From an uncultured Ilumatobacter sp. (GTDB lineage: Bacteria; Actinomycetota; Acidimicrobiia; Acidimicrobiales; Ilumatobacteraceae), in the NCBI GenBank assembly GCA_905182555.1, contig CAJJBX010000015.1, positions 1-64,000 on the forward strand: a stretch of 64,000 nt of DNA. The letters run 5' to 3'. The notes below the pieces were generated by a model. It was given only the letters and a program-made list of their open reading frames with translations, ran no database searches and was not told the origin of the DNA. The translations under genes were made by a program, and so were the position numbers. Shown here one piece after another: positions 40,369 through 50,155 of this stretch; position 1 is the first letter of the stretch; each line of letters opens with the position of its first letter.

Positions 40369-41796
40369 ATGCAAACCCAGCTGTTTATTGGTGGCCAATG
40401 GCGAACTTCATCCACGGACTCGACGTTCGACGTGTTCGATCCGGCAACGGGTGAGCTGATCGTCGCCGTTGCTTCGGCGTCAGCCGACGATGCAGAGGCC
40501 GCATGCGGCGCGGCGCATATCGCGCAGCAGCAGTGGGCCGCTGTTGCTCCGCGCGAGAAATCCGAAATTCTCCGGCGTTGTTTTGAAATCATGCACGAGC
40601 ACAGTGATGAACTCGCCCGGCTGATCGTGCGCGAGTCCGGCAAGCCCCTCGCAGACGCCATCGGCGAAGTTGGATACGCCGCTGAGTTTTTCCGCTGGAA
40701 CTCCGAAGAAGCTGTGCGTATCCGCGGGTCGATCGGAACGGCGCCATCGGGCAATAACCAGATCATCGTGCGCCATCCTCCCGTCGGTGTCGTGGTCATT
40801 GTTACGCCATGGAACTTCCCGGCCGCAATGATCACACGCAAGTTGGCACCAGCGCTCGCTGCTGGCAACGCCGTGGTCATCAAGCCGCCTGCCGAAACCC
40901 CGCTCACGGCGCTCCGGCTCGCCGAACTGTTCGCCGAAGCGGGGATACCCGACGGTGTGATCAACGTGACGCCGACCGCCGACGCCGGTACGTGGTTTGA
41001 TGCTGCCGTCGAACATCGAGCGACCCGCATGGTGTCGTTTACCGGCTCGACGGCGACGGGGCAGAAACTACTGCGGCGCACTGCAGGATCGGGCAAGGCA
41101 CTGACGCTAGAGCTGGGCGGCAAGTCCCCCTACATCGTGTTTGATGATGCCGACATCGATGCTGCCGTGGCCGGCGCGATCACAGCCAAAATGCGCCATT
41201 CAGCGCAGACATGCACGGCCGCGAACCGCTTCTTTGTTCAGGCTGGGGTTGTCGAGGAGTTCACGACAAAGTTTGCAGCGGCGATGCGTGCGGTCCCGAT
41301 CGGGCCAGGCTTGTCCGCAGGGGTCGAATGTGGCCCGCTGATCCACGAGGCTGCGATCGACAAAGTCGAGGGGCTCGTCGAAGCTGCCGTTGTGGCCGGC
41401 GCAAAAATCGAGGCTGGTGGTCATCGGCTCGATCGGCCGGGCAGCTTCTTCGAGCCGACCGTGTTGAGCAACGTCGCATTCGATTCTCCGATCACTCGCG
41501 AGGAGATCTTTGGCCCGGTTGCTCCGATCATCACTTTCACTGACATCGACGAGATGATCGATCATGCAAATGACACGGAGATGGGTCTGATCGGTTACGT
41601 GTTCACCAGGGATCTTGCCCTCGGCCTCAACGTCAGCGATCGGCTCCAAGCCGGAATGATTGCCCTCAATCGCGGTGCCATCTCAGATCCGGCAGCACCC
41701 TTTGGCGGTATGAAGCAGTCGGGTCTCGGGCGTGAGGGTGCGAGCGATGGCATCTACGAGTTCTGCGAGACGCAGTACATCGGCGTCGCCTATTGA
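40369..41796 (+). CDS. NAD(P)-dependent aldehyde dehydrogenase (succinate-semialdehyde-dehydrogenase-like)
   Basis: VVIVTPWNFPAAMITRKLAPALAAGNAVVIKPPAETPLTALRLAELFAEAG; ELGGKSPYIVFDDADID; APFGGMKQSGLGREGASDGIYEFCETQYIG. Confidence 0.93.
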   Translation: MQTQLFIGGQWRTSSTDSTFDVFDPATGELIVAVASASADDAEAACGAAHIAQQQWAAVAPREKSEILRRCFEIMHEHSDELARLIVRESGKPLADAIGEVGYAAEFFRWNSEEAVRIRGSIGTAPSGNNQIIVRHPPVGVVVIVTPWNFPAAMITRKLAPALAAGNAVVIKPPAETPLTALRLAELFAEAGIPDGVINVTPTADAGTWFDAAVEHRATRMVSFTGSTATGQKLLRRTAGSGKALTLELGGKSPYIVFDDADIDAAVAGAITAKMRHSAQTCTAANRFFVQAGVVEEFTTKFAAAMRAVPIGPGLSAGVECGPLIHEAAIDKVEGLVEAAVVAGAKIEAGGHRLDRPGSFFEPTVLSNVAFDSPITREEIFGPVAPIITFTDIDEMIDHANDTEMGLIGYVFTRDLALGLNVSDRLQAGMIALNRGAISDPAAPFGGMKQSGLGREGASDGIYEFCETQYIGVAY

Positions 41797-41809
41797 GTCG
41801 CCAGTCGCT

Positions 41810-43153
41810 TCACGACTCGGCGCTGGGCTGACGGCGCTCCGAGCCGCCGCGCAGTTCGAACTTCGCCAGGCGGACATCGAGCACCTCGACCAATCGATCG
41901 ACGTGCTCGGACGAGAACGTGAGCGGCGGGCGGATCTTGAGCACGTTGGTGTGTGGCCCGGTCAATCCAATGAGGATCCCGTCGTGGCGGAGCTCGGTTG
42001 CGAGGCGTCGGCCGTCGTCGTACGCAATTGGTGTGCGCGTGCCCCGATCAGCAACGAGGTCGAGGCCCCAAAACAGACCGCCACCCTGCACGTTGCCAAT
42101 CACGTTGTGCCGCGCGGCGAGTTCAGTCAGCTGGGTCGACAGTCGAATTCCCATGGCGCTGGCGTTGCGCAGAAGCTGTTGGTCTTCGATCACGTCAAGT
42201 ACCGAGTTGGCAACGGCGCGTCCTGGTCCTGCTCGGTGGCGGCGGGCTTGATGGCGGCGGTGCGCAGCGGGCGCGGCAGCTTGGGCTCCTTGATCTCGAA
42301 GCGCGCGTTCTCGCTCTCCCTGACGATGTCCGGCACCAGGCCGCCGAGCCAGCCCTTCCTTGGCACCAGCCCGCCCTCTCCGAGCACGTCGACCACGTCC
42401 TGGCTCGTGCCTTGGAGGCCTTGGGTATTGCTCGACGTAGCCGTCGGGTGCGACGAGTACGCCGTTCGAGTCCCAGCTCGGGTCGACCAGCCATGCAGCC
42501 GGTCGATGGCCGCGCTCGTTGAGCGCGTCGAGTTCGATGGTGACGAGGTCTGCGTAGCGTTCGCCGAGGTCGCCACCGTCCGGGTCAGCGAGGTCCGGGC
42601 CATTGAGGTCCGGGTCATCGGCGCGGAATCGACCTCGATAGTCGTTTGGCGCATCGATCACGCCCAGCCAGTCGGGGCGAAGAGCAGCCGGATAGCTGTC
42701 GGTCGACAGCAGGGACACCAGTGACGAGTTGCCGTGATAGCTGTGTTCACTCACGACGACGCCGTGCTGGCCAGTGACGGTGCGCGCAATCTCGACGGCC
42801 AGATCGTTGGCCTCGGTGCCGGTGCACACGAAGAAGCACGTCTGGAGCCCGTCGGGAAGCATGGATCCAAGCCGTTCGGCCAGACGCACGACCTCCTCGT
42901 GGAGATATCGGGTGTGGGTGTTGAGTTGGGCGGCCTGACCAGCGAGTGCGGCGACGACGCGGGGGTGGGCGTGGCCGACCGACGGCACGTTGTTGTAGCA
43001 GTCGAGCAATTGGTTCCCGTCGACATCGGTGACCCAGACGTCCTCGCCGCAAACGAGATGTACCGGGTCGTCGTAGAACAATTGATACGAGGGGGCCAAG
43101 GCGGATTCGCGTCGAGTTCGAAGATCGTTGTTTATGCGGGTTCCGTCGTTCAT
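41810..43153 (-). pseudogene. class III aminotransferase with catalytic core replaced by an unrelated ~210-bp segment (42210-42425)
   Basis: N-part VWVTDVDGNQLLDCYNNVPSVGHAHPRVVAAL, FVCTGTEANDLAVEIAR; C-part ANSVLDVIEDQQLLRNASAMGIRL...GNVQGGGLFWGLDLVAD; between them no DEVQ/PLP-lysine block. Confidence 0.82.
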
Positions 43154-43506
43154 CAGCGTTCCGTCGTGTCGAGTTGGTGATGCAGTTCTTCGGTGGTCGC
43201 TCTCGGATCGAGTTTGCCCCAACGCAAGAGGTTTGCCAGGTAGCCAGGTAGCTCACCGGCAATATCGGCGAGTCGACAGGCCGGCGCTTTTCGCGTTTGG
43301 TATTCGATGAGCAGCAGACCGAGCACGATACGAGTCAACACCAGATTGGCGAGGAGGTCGACTTCGACGATGTCTGCAAGTCGATGAAGGATCTCGCTGT
43401 CTTCGCGCAGGATGCAGCCGAGCGGATGGTCGCCGTCGGCCCGCTGGCGTATCCTCAACGAGTTACCTCCAGTCGTGAACGTCGGAAACGAAATCCCCGG
43501 GAACAT
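43153..43506 (-). CDS. hypothetical protein
   Basis: ORF abutting aminotransferase gene, no recognised motif. Confidence 0.35.
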   Translation of the reverse strand: MFPGISFPTFTTGGNSLRIRQRADGDHPLGCILREDSEILHRLADIVEVDLLANLVLTRIVLGLLLIEYQTRKAPACRLADIAGELPGYLANLLRWGKLDPRATTEELHHQLDTTER

Positions 43507-43574
43507 TCTTGGTGGGTCGGTGTTCGGGCTGCAGACACCTCCCCCAAAAACGAATCCCCCGTAAGAGGAGCCAC

Positions 43575-45023
43575 ATGACCGCTATTGACCTCATTGACCG
43601 TCGGCAGTTTTACATCGATGGAGCGTGGGCGCCGCCCGTGGAGCAACACGATGCTCTCGTGATCGACCCGTCCACCGAGCAGGCCTGTGCGGTCATCTCG
43701 CTTGGGTCACAATCCGATACTGACGCGGCTGTTGCTGCGGCGCGTGCGGCGTTTGATTCCTGGAGCATCACCCCGGCAGCGGAACGGGTGGCTCTGCTCG
43801 TGAAACTGCTCGAGGTGTACGAACGACGTTCCGGCGAAATGGCGGAGGCGATCTCGATGGAGATGGGCGCACCGATCGACCTGGCCCTGAAGTCGCAGGT
43901 GAGCGCTGGTTCGTGGCATATCCGCAACACGATTGCTGCACTCGAAGCATTCGACTTCGATCGGCCGCTCAGCGACGGGGCTCCGGGCGATCGGATCCTG
44001 TACGAAGCTGTGGGGGTGTGCGCCATGATCACACCGTGGAACTGGCCAATGAACCAGGTGACACTCAAAGTCGCCCCAGCGCTTGGTGTTGGGTGCACGA
44101 TGGTCCTCAAGCCCTCCGAGGTCGCACCCTTGTCGTCGTCGCTCTTTGCTGAGATGGTCGATGAGGCAGGGTTCCCTCCGGGCGTCTTCAACCTCGTCAA
44201 TGGCGACGGCGTTGGCGTCGGGTCGCAGCTGTCGGCGCATCCTGACGTCGACATGGTGTCCTTCACTGGATCAAACCGTGCCGGGGTTGCCATCACCCGC
44301 AACGCTGCGGAGTCGGTCAAGCGCGTCGCTCTGGAGCTTGGTGGCAAGGGCGCCAACATCGTGTTTGCCGATGCGGATGATGCGGCTGTCGAGCGGGGTG
44401 TGCGCCACTGTTTCAACAACAGCGGTCAGTCGTGCAACGCCCCCACCCGCATGCTGGTCGAGCGTCCTGTGTACGACGCAGCGGTTGCGACAGCAGAACG
44501 TGTCGCAAACGAGATGATTGTCGACGTTGCCTCGAAGAACGGCCGCCATATCGGCCCGGTTGTCTCACAAGCACAGTTCGACAAGATCCAGGGTCTGATC
44601 GAGAGCGGTCAGAGCGAAGGTGCACGGCTGGTGGCCGGCGGGGTCGGCCGGCCCGACGGGCTTGAGGTTGGCTACTTCGTGCGACCGACAGTATTTGCCG
44701 ACGTGTCGCCGGAGATGACGATCTCGCGCACCGAAATCTTCGGCCCCGTGCTCGCAATCACGCCGTTCGACACTGATGACGAGGCGATTGAGATGGCGAA
44801 CGACACCTCGTTCGGTCTGACCAACTACGTCCAGACGGGCGACATCGACCGAGCCCGGCAAGTCGCCAAACGGTTGCGGTCAGGCATGGTTGAAATGAAT
44901 GGGAAGTCGCGTTCGGCCGGGTCGCCGTTCGGTGGTTACCGCCAATCCGGAAACGGACGTGAGGGTGGCACCTGGGGCTTGGAAGAGTTTCTTGAAGTGA
45001 AGGCTGTCAGCGGATGGGCGTGA
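43575..45023 (+). CDS. aldehyde dehydrogenase family protein
   Basis: AMITPWNWPMNQVTLKVAPALGVGCTMVLKPSEVAPLSSSLFAEMVDEAGFPPGVFNLVNGDG; ELGGKGANIVFADADD; SGQSCNAPTRMLV. Confidence 0.95.
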   Translation: MTAIDLIDRRQFYIDGAWAPPVEQHDALVIDPSTEQACAVISLGSQSDTDAAVAAARAAFDSWSITPAAERVALLVKLLEVYERRSGEMAEAISMEMGAPIDLALKSQVSAGSWHIRNTIAALEAFDFDRPLSDGAPGDRILYEAVGVCAMITPWNWPMNQVTLKVAPALGVGCTMVLKPSEVAPLSSSLFAEMVDEAGFPPGVFNLVNGDGVGVGSQLSAHPDVDMVSFTGSNRAGVAITRNAAESVKRVALELGGKGANIVFADADDAAVERGVRHCFNNSGQSCNAPTRMLVERPVYDAAVATAERVANEMIVDVASKNGRHIGPVVSQAQFDKIQGLIESGQSEGARLVAGGVGRPDGLEVGYFVRPTVFADVSPEMTISRTEIFGPVLAITPFDTDDEAIEMANDTSFGLTNYVQTGDIDRARQVAKRLRSGMVEMNGKSRSAGSPFGGYRQSGNGREGGTWGLEEFLEVKAVSGWA

Positions 45024-46156
45024 GTACCCGGCCCGACGGAGCGCTCACGATGAAGGCAGCGGTCTGCCGCGAGTTCGGTGCGCCGCTCGTCATCGAAGAA
45101 CTGCTCATCGACCCACCCAAGCGTGACGAGGTGCTCGTCGATATCCACGCAGTCGCCATCTGCGCAAGCGACCTGCACGCCAACGATGGATCCTGGGGTG
45201 GAGCGCTCCCCGCCGTTAACGGGCATGAAGCATCCGGCGTCATCGCAGCCGTCGGGCCCGGAGTCGAGTCAGTGGCAGTAGGGGACCGCGTGGTCATCTC
45301 GCTACTGCGCAATTGCCGTGACTGCTTCTTCTGTAATCGTCACGAGACGCACCTGTGCGAGCGTCGAGGCGGTTTCGCTATTGCAACCGAGCATCGGCTG
45401 CACGATGCCGACGGCAACGATGTCATCCAGGGCGTGTACACCGGCGCTTTCGCCGAGCGAACAGTCGTCCATCACTCGCAGGTCGCGCGCATTGACGACT
45501 CGATGGGTTTCGACGTCGCTTCGCTCCTCGCGTGCGGCGTCATCACGGGCTTCGGCGCCGTGACCAACACCGCCGACGTGGCTGCCGGTTCGAGCGTGGT
45601 CGTTGTCGGTGCCGGAGGGGTTGGGCTCAATTCGATCCAGGGTGCCCGGGTGGCGGGCGCATCGTCGGTCATCGCCGTCGATGTCAGTGACCAAAAACTC
45701 GATGACGCGAAGGAGTTCGGCGCCACTGACGTCGTTCGAGGCGACCAGGTAAACGTTGGCGAAGCAGTTGCGGCGCTGACCGGTGGGCGCGGCGCTGATT
45801 ATGTGTTTGTCACCGTCGGTTCGACGGCTGCCATCGAGCAGGCCATCGGCATTGCGCGCCAGGGTGGAACCGTCGTAGTAGTTGGTATGACGCGCACCGG
45901 CGACGTCGTGTCGATCGATGGGAGCGGGTTCGCCGGTGACGGCAAGCGGGTGATCGGCTCGTTCATGGGGTCGACGGACCTTGCGCGCGACCTGCCGCGG
46001 CTGAGTCAGCTGTATGCAGATGGCGACCTGCATCTCGACCAACTCATCACGACGACGTACACCCTCGATCACATCAATGAGGCGATTGCGTCGACGCGTT
46101 CGGGTCAAGCCCGCCGCAACGTCATCATCATCGAGCACCCCACTGCTCCTCGTTGA
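45014..46156 (+). CDS. zinc-dependent alcohol dehydrogenase (MDR)
   Basis: MKAAVCREFGAPLVIEELLIDPPKRDEVLVDIHAVAICASDLHANDGSWGGALPAVNGHEASGVI; structural-zinc cysteines NCRDCFFCNRHETHLCERR. Confidence 0.93.
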   Translation: MGVSTRPDGALTMKAAVCREFGAPLVIEELLIDPPKRDEVLVDIHAVAICASDLHANDGSWGGALPAVNGHEASGVIAAVGPGVESVAVGDRVVISLLRNCRDCFFCNRHETHLCERRGGFAIATEHRLHDADGNDVIQGVYTGAFAERTVVHHSQVARIDDSMGFDVASLLACGVITGFGAVTNTADVAAGSSVVVVGAGGVGLNSIQGARVAGASSVIAVDVSDQKLDDAKEFGATDVVRGDQVNVGEAVAALTGGRGADYVFVTVGSTAAIEQAIGIARQGGTVVVVGMTRTGDVVSIDGSGFAGDGKRVIGSFMGSTDLARDLPRLSQLYADGDLHLDQLITTTYTLDHINEAIASTRSGQARRNVIIIEHPTAPR

Positions 46157-46371
46157 GCCCATCCCTCCGCAGACCGACCTCGACGTAGTTGGCGACGTTG
46201 ACGAGGCCGGGCGTACACCAACGCGGCCAGGCTCGTCGCAGCAGCGCTGATCAATTGTGTCCGCTTGTTCAGGAGGTTCGCGGGTTCAGCAGCCGGTCGC
46301 GCTGGGACGCAGCCCGAACCAGCGGTGGTCGTTAACGTTGGCGTGATGATCACCTCCAGCAGCGTCGGACC

Positions 46372-46929
46372 GTGAGTACCAACGTGCTCGACGAGTTTGT
46401 TGCCACTTGCCGAGCGGTTGTCATGGGCGAGCAGCCGATTGTCGAGATCACACGGGCAATGGAGCAACTTGTTGCCGAGCCGTCGGTACTGGCTGCGCAG
46501 ATTCCCGAGCCGGTCATGGGACTGAGTTCTTCTGTTGCAGGTTCCGACGAGATCCTCTTCGAAGACGAGTCCCTCACCGTGTTTGTCGTCCACTCGGCAC
46601 CCGACGTTCAACAGCCCCCTCACGATCACCTGATTTCGGCGGTTATTGGTGTCTACGAGGGCATCGAGGAGCAGCGGTATTTCCGCCGTGAGGGCGGGTC
46701 ACTGGTTCGCAGCGGTGGCGCCGACATTGGTCCCGGCGAGGTGCTGGCTTTGGGTCCTCGGGCCGTGCATGCCATCAGCGCAAACGGCGGTTGGTGTCGG
46801 GCCGTGCATGTGTACCTCGGTGCACTCAGTTCGATCGACCGTTCGCTGTTTGACCCCGAAACGTTTGACGAGAAACCAATGACCAGTGAGCGGTACGAAA
46901 AGTTTTGCCGCCGCGGTGGATCGTCATGA
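46372..46929 (+). CDS. cysteine-dioxygenase-like cupin
   Basis: LTVFVVHSAPDVQQPPHDHLISAVIGVYEGIEEQRYFRR ... GPGEVLALGPRAVHAISANGGWCRAVHVYLG. Confidence 0.7.
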   Translation: MSTNVLDEFVATCRAVVMGEQPIVEITRAMEQLVAEPSVLAAQIPEPVMGLSSSVAGSDEILFEDESLTVFVVHSAPDVQQPPHDHLISAVIGVYEGIEEQRYFRREGGSLVRSGGADIGPGEVLALGPRAVHAISANGGWCRAVHVYLGALSSIDRSLFDPETFDEKPMTSERYEKFCRRGGSS

Positions 46930-47210
46930 GACTGCCCCGCAGAAATCGTGAGGCGCCGAGTGCTCCGACGCGTATGCCGGGATCTCGGTCGGCGATGGCG
47001 ATGTTGATGATGTCGCCGTCAGAGCGGAACTTGGCCTGTGCTGCGCCGACGCCGTCGGGTGTTCCCGTGAAGATGAGATCGACGGTGGTCAGTGTGGTGA
47101 TCGAGGAGAGGTAGCTGATGGGCGTCGGCACATCGAAGATCAGATCGGTGGTCGGGCCGTCCTGTCGGGACTCGCAGGCGACGTGCAGAGCGGCGCGCCC
47201 GGTGAGCGTC
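46930..47210 (-). pseudogene. C-terminal remnant of a fumarylacetoacetate-hydrolase family protein
   Basis: DLIFDVPTPISYLSSITTLTTVDLIFTGTPDGVGAAQAKFRSDGDIINIAIADRD within ORF 46826..47347; N-terminal half absent. Confidence 0.65.
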
Positions 47211-47270
47211 GTGAGCTGGTGGGCCAGTCGGCGTTCAAGGACTCGAACGCTCCGTGGGCTACTGCCTTGT

Positions 47271-47636
47271 TCAGGCCGAAGCGGCCTCGGCTTCGCGCGC
47301 GATTCGGGCTGCCCGGAAGGACTGAATTGCCAGCACCAGGAAGGCACCCATCACGATGACAGTTGCGAGTTGCGTAAACAGCGCCAAACCGGTGCTGCTG
47401 CGCCCGATTGCTGACCCGGCGCTGGAAATAAGAGCCAGAAGCGCAAGCGCTGCGGCGGCATGCATGAGGTGGTGGTTGAGATCTGGTTTGGCGCGGCCTG
47501 CGACTCCGAGCGCAACGAAGATTACGCCGATGAACGCCGGGATGAGTGTCGTGATGCTGCCGGTATCGGAAACGATGTTGCCGAAGACCCCCACCACGAT
47601 GAGTGCAGCGCCAGCAATGATTGACTTGTAAGCCAT
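47271..47636 (-). CDS. small hypothetical membrane protein
   Basis: MAYKSIIAGAALIVVGVFGNIVSDTGSITTLIPAFIGVIFVALGVAGRAK..., four hydrophobic segments. Confidence 0.7.
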   Translation of the reverse strand: MAYKSIIAGAALIVVGVFGNIVSDTGSITTLIPAFIGVIFVALGVAGRAKPDLNHHLMHAAAALALLALISSAGSAIGRSSTGLALFTQLATVIVMGAFLVLAIQSFRAARIAREAEAASA

Positions 47637-47909
47637 GAGCCGATTCTATGGCGGAATCGTGATGCTTGAATCATGACGCCTGAATCGTGGTTGGCTCTTG
47701 GTTATCTGTGACCGTTGCCGTCTCCGGTGGGCCTGGGCGAGTTCCAGCCAGCGCTCTGGGCATGGCGATTCGGGATCGTGCATGTCCGACAACAGGCTCG
47801 CCGCGCCGCGACTCCTACGACAGGGCGGTTGCTGCAACCATCAACGGGGCAGAGAAACAGAACTCGTGCGCGCAGGCCTGGCAACAGTCTCGTCCAAGCT
47901 CTGCTGGAG

Positions 47910-48695
47910 TCAGTTCACGAACTGACGGAAGTTCGGCTTGCGCTTCTCTTTGAACGCGTTGACACCTTCCTGAGACTCGGCAGTGCCGTAGTAGAGGTTG
48001 GTTGCGTACATGCCCATTCCCGCGATTCCTGACTGATGGGCAGTGTCCATGTTGAACGAGCGCTTCGCGATTGCAATCGCTGTGGGACTTTTCTCGCAGA
48101 TCTCGTTCGCCCACTCCTCAACAGTGGCGTCGAGTTCGTCATCAGGCACGCAGATGTTGGCAAGCCCCATTTCTTCGGCTTGCCGTCCGGAATAGCGGCG
48201 GCAGAGGTACCAGATTTCCCGAGCTTTCTTCTCGCCAACGACGCGAGCGAGAAACGTGGTGCCGTACCCGGCGTCGACTGAACCCATGGATGGGCCGACT
48301 TGTCCGAAGGTCGCCGACTCACCACAGAGTGTTAGATCGCAGATGGTCGCGAGCACGTTGCCGCCGCCGATCGCGTAGCCCTGCACCTTGGCGATCACGG
48401 GAACCGGAACGTCGCGAATCGCAGCATGCATCTCTTCGACCGGCATGCCGACCGTGCCGCGACCGTCGTACTGCTGGCCTTCGTGAACCGACTGGTCGCC
48501 GCCGGTACAGAACGCCCGGTCACCTGCGCCGGCGAAGACGATGACACCAACATCGGAGTCGTAGCCAACGTGTCCGAAGGCATGAATGAGTTCCTCGCAG
48601 GTCTGGCCACGAAAGGCATTCATGACCTTCGGCCGATTGATGGTGATGTACGCAACATGGTCACGTTTGTTGACCGTGATGTCGGTGTAGTCCAT
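47910..48695 (-). CDS. badI: 2-ketocyclohexanecarboxyl-CoA hydrolase-like (BadI-type crotonase)
   Basis: INRPKVMNAFRGQTCEELIHAFGHVGYDSDVGVIVFAGAGDRAFCTGGDQSVHEGQQYDGRGTVGMPVEEMHAAIRDVPVPVIAKVQGYAIGGGNVLATICDLTLCGESATFGQVGPSMGSVDAGYGTTFLARVVGEKKAREIWYLCRRYSG closely resembles BadI as remembered. Confidence 0.85.
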   Translation of the reverse strand: MDYTDITVNKRDHVAYITINRPKVMNAFRGQTCEELIHAFGHVGYDSDVGVIVFAGAGDRAFCTGGDQSVHEGQQYDGRGTVGMPVEEMHAAIRDVPVPVIAKVQGYAIGGGNVLATICDLTLCGESATFGQVGPSMGSVDAGYGTTFLARVVGEKKAREIWYLCRRYSGRQAEEMGLANICVPDDELDATVEEWANEICEKSPTAIAIAKRSFNMDTAHQSGIAGMGMYATNLYYGTAESQEGVNAFKEKRKPNFRQFVN

Positions 48696-48749
48696 GGGAA
48701 TGCTCCTACTGGTTGAGTTGACGTGTGCTCTGGGGTGTTCGAACGGCTG

Positions 48750-49517
48750 CTAGCCAGCCATGGTGAGGCCGCCGGAGACACTCAGCACCTGACCGGTGAC
48801 AAATGAGGCGTCGTCGCTGCCGAAGAACAGGACCGCGCCGATCAGGTCCTCAGGTTGGGCGATCCGGCCCATCGGGATGGAGCGACGGAACGCCTCACGT
48901 AGCTTTTCAGGGTTGGGCGCCGCGTCGGTGACGCTTGCAAGTAGTGCCGTGTCGGTGGGCCCGGGGCAGACGACGTTGAAGGTGATTCCGTGACGCGAAT
49001 GCTCGCGGGCGAGCGTCTTGGAAAAAGCCACGATGCCTGCCTTGCACGCGGCGTAAACCGACTCGCCTGAGGAACCGACTCGGGCGGCATCGGATGCGAT
49101 GTTGACGATTCGACCACTTCCTCGCTCGACCATCCCCGGCAGTACCGCATGATGCATGTTGAGTGCACCCACGAGGTTGATATCGATCAGGCGGGCCCAG
49201 TCGTCGGGCTTCGTTTCGAGAAAGGGAGCGAAGAGGTCCCAGCCGGCGTTGTTCACCAAAACGTCGGTTGGGCCGAGTTCCGCGGTCACCTGCTCGAGGG
49301 CAGCGTCGACCGATGATCGATCAGTGATGTCGGCGGCAACAGCGAGTGCGCGGTAGCCGTCGGCGGTGAGTGCTTTGGCAACGGCATCGGCAGGACCTTT
49401 CGCCCGGTCGAGCACCGCGACACGGGCCCCTTGCGTTGCGAACCCGCGGCAGAGAGCCGCGCCGATCCCTCCTCCGCCACCGGTGACCACCACGGTCCGT
49501 TCATTGAATCTTTTCAT
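48750..49517 (-). CDS. badH: SDR, probable 2-hydroxycyclohexanecarboxyl-CoA dehydrogenase (BadH-like)
   Basis: TVVVTGGGGGIGAALCRGFATQGARVAVLDR; NNAGWDLFAPFLETKPDDWARLIDINLVGALNMHHAVLPGMVERGSGRIVNIASDAARVGSSGESVYAACKAGI; adjacent to BadI-like gene. Confidence 0.8.
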   Translation of the reverse strand: MKRFNERTVVVTGGGGGIGAALCRGFATQGARVAVLDRAKGPADAVAKALTADGYRALAVAADITDRSSVDAALEQVTAELGPTDVLVNNAGWDLFAPFLETKPDDWARLIDINLVGALNMHHAVLPGMVERGSGRIVNIASDAARVGSSGESVYAACKAGIVAFSKTLAREHSRHGITFNVVCPGPTDTALLASVTDAAPNPEKLREAFRRSIPMGRIAQPEDLIGAVLFFGSDDASFVTGQVLSVSGGLTMAG

Positions 49518-49539
49518 TGAGGCACCTCTTGCAGTCTCG

Positions 49540-49585
49540 GCAACTTTGTTGCATGATGTTGTCATACTTGGTTGTCGAACGCAAC
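49540..49585. promoter_or_regulatory. two inverted repeats in the SDR/MarR divergent promoter: GCAAC-TTT-GTTGC (49540-49552) and GTTG-N7-CAAC (49571-49585)
   Basis: Read directly; MarR-type regulators typically bind such palindromes. Confidence 0.5.
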
Positions 49586-49609
49586 TCCGGAAACGAAGGG
49601 AATCTGCAC

Positions 49610-50155
49610 ATGCCGCTCACCACACGACAATCTGTTTATGACGTCGCTCAGCTGGGCTCGTCGCCCGAATCCGGGGCTCGCACCGAGATGAGTAACCTGC
49701 TTCTGTTTCGGCTTTATCAATGCGCCAACATGTTGCACAAGACCGGTACTCGCGCGGTCGAGTCGGAAGGACTCACGACTCAGCGATGGGCCGTACTCGG
49801 TGCGTTGTCACGGCCGGAGTCGGATCATGGAATGGCGGTTGGTGACCTCGCGAGATACCTCAAGGTCAGTCGGCAGAGCTTGGCGGGCGTGGTCAGCCGG
49901 CTCGAATCTGACGAACTCGTCGTTGGTGCCCCTGATCCGACTGATGGTCGGTCTCGGCGACTCCGGCTCACCGACACCGGACGTCAGCGGTGGCACGAAC
50001 GGGCGCTGCCGCTCATCCACGACTACTACGCCCAAGCCACGGCCGGCCTTTCGATCGACGACATGGCCCACGCGCTGCACTACCTGATCAGGCTGCTCGA
50101 CAATATGACCGATCTCGACGGGGCAGAAACTCGCAAGGATGACAATGAAGATTGA
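49610..50155 (+). CDS. badR: MarR family regulator (BadR-like by context)
   Basis: LTTQRWAVLGALSRPESDHGMAVGDLARYLKVSRQSLAGVVSRLESDELVVGAPDPTDGRSRRLRLTDTGRQ winged helix. Confidence 0.85.
   Translation: MPLTTRQSVYDVAQLGSSPESGARTEMSNLLLFRLYQCANMLHKTGTRAVESEGLTTQRWAVLGALSRPESDHGMAVGDLARYLKVSRQSLAGVVSRLESDELVVGAPDPTDGRSRRLRLTDTGRQRWHERALPLIHDYYAQATAGLSIDDMAHALHYLIRLLDNMTDLDGAETRKDDNED

Noticed and set aside
47640-47905. tRNA or small RNA in a gene-poor gap
   Set aside because: No cloverleaf or conserved TTC-arm pattern recognised by eye; would need tRNAscan/Infernal.
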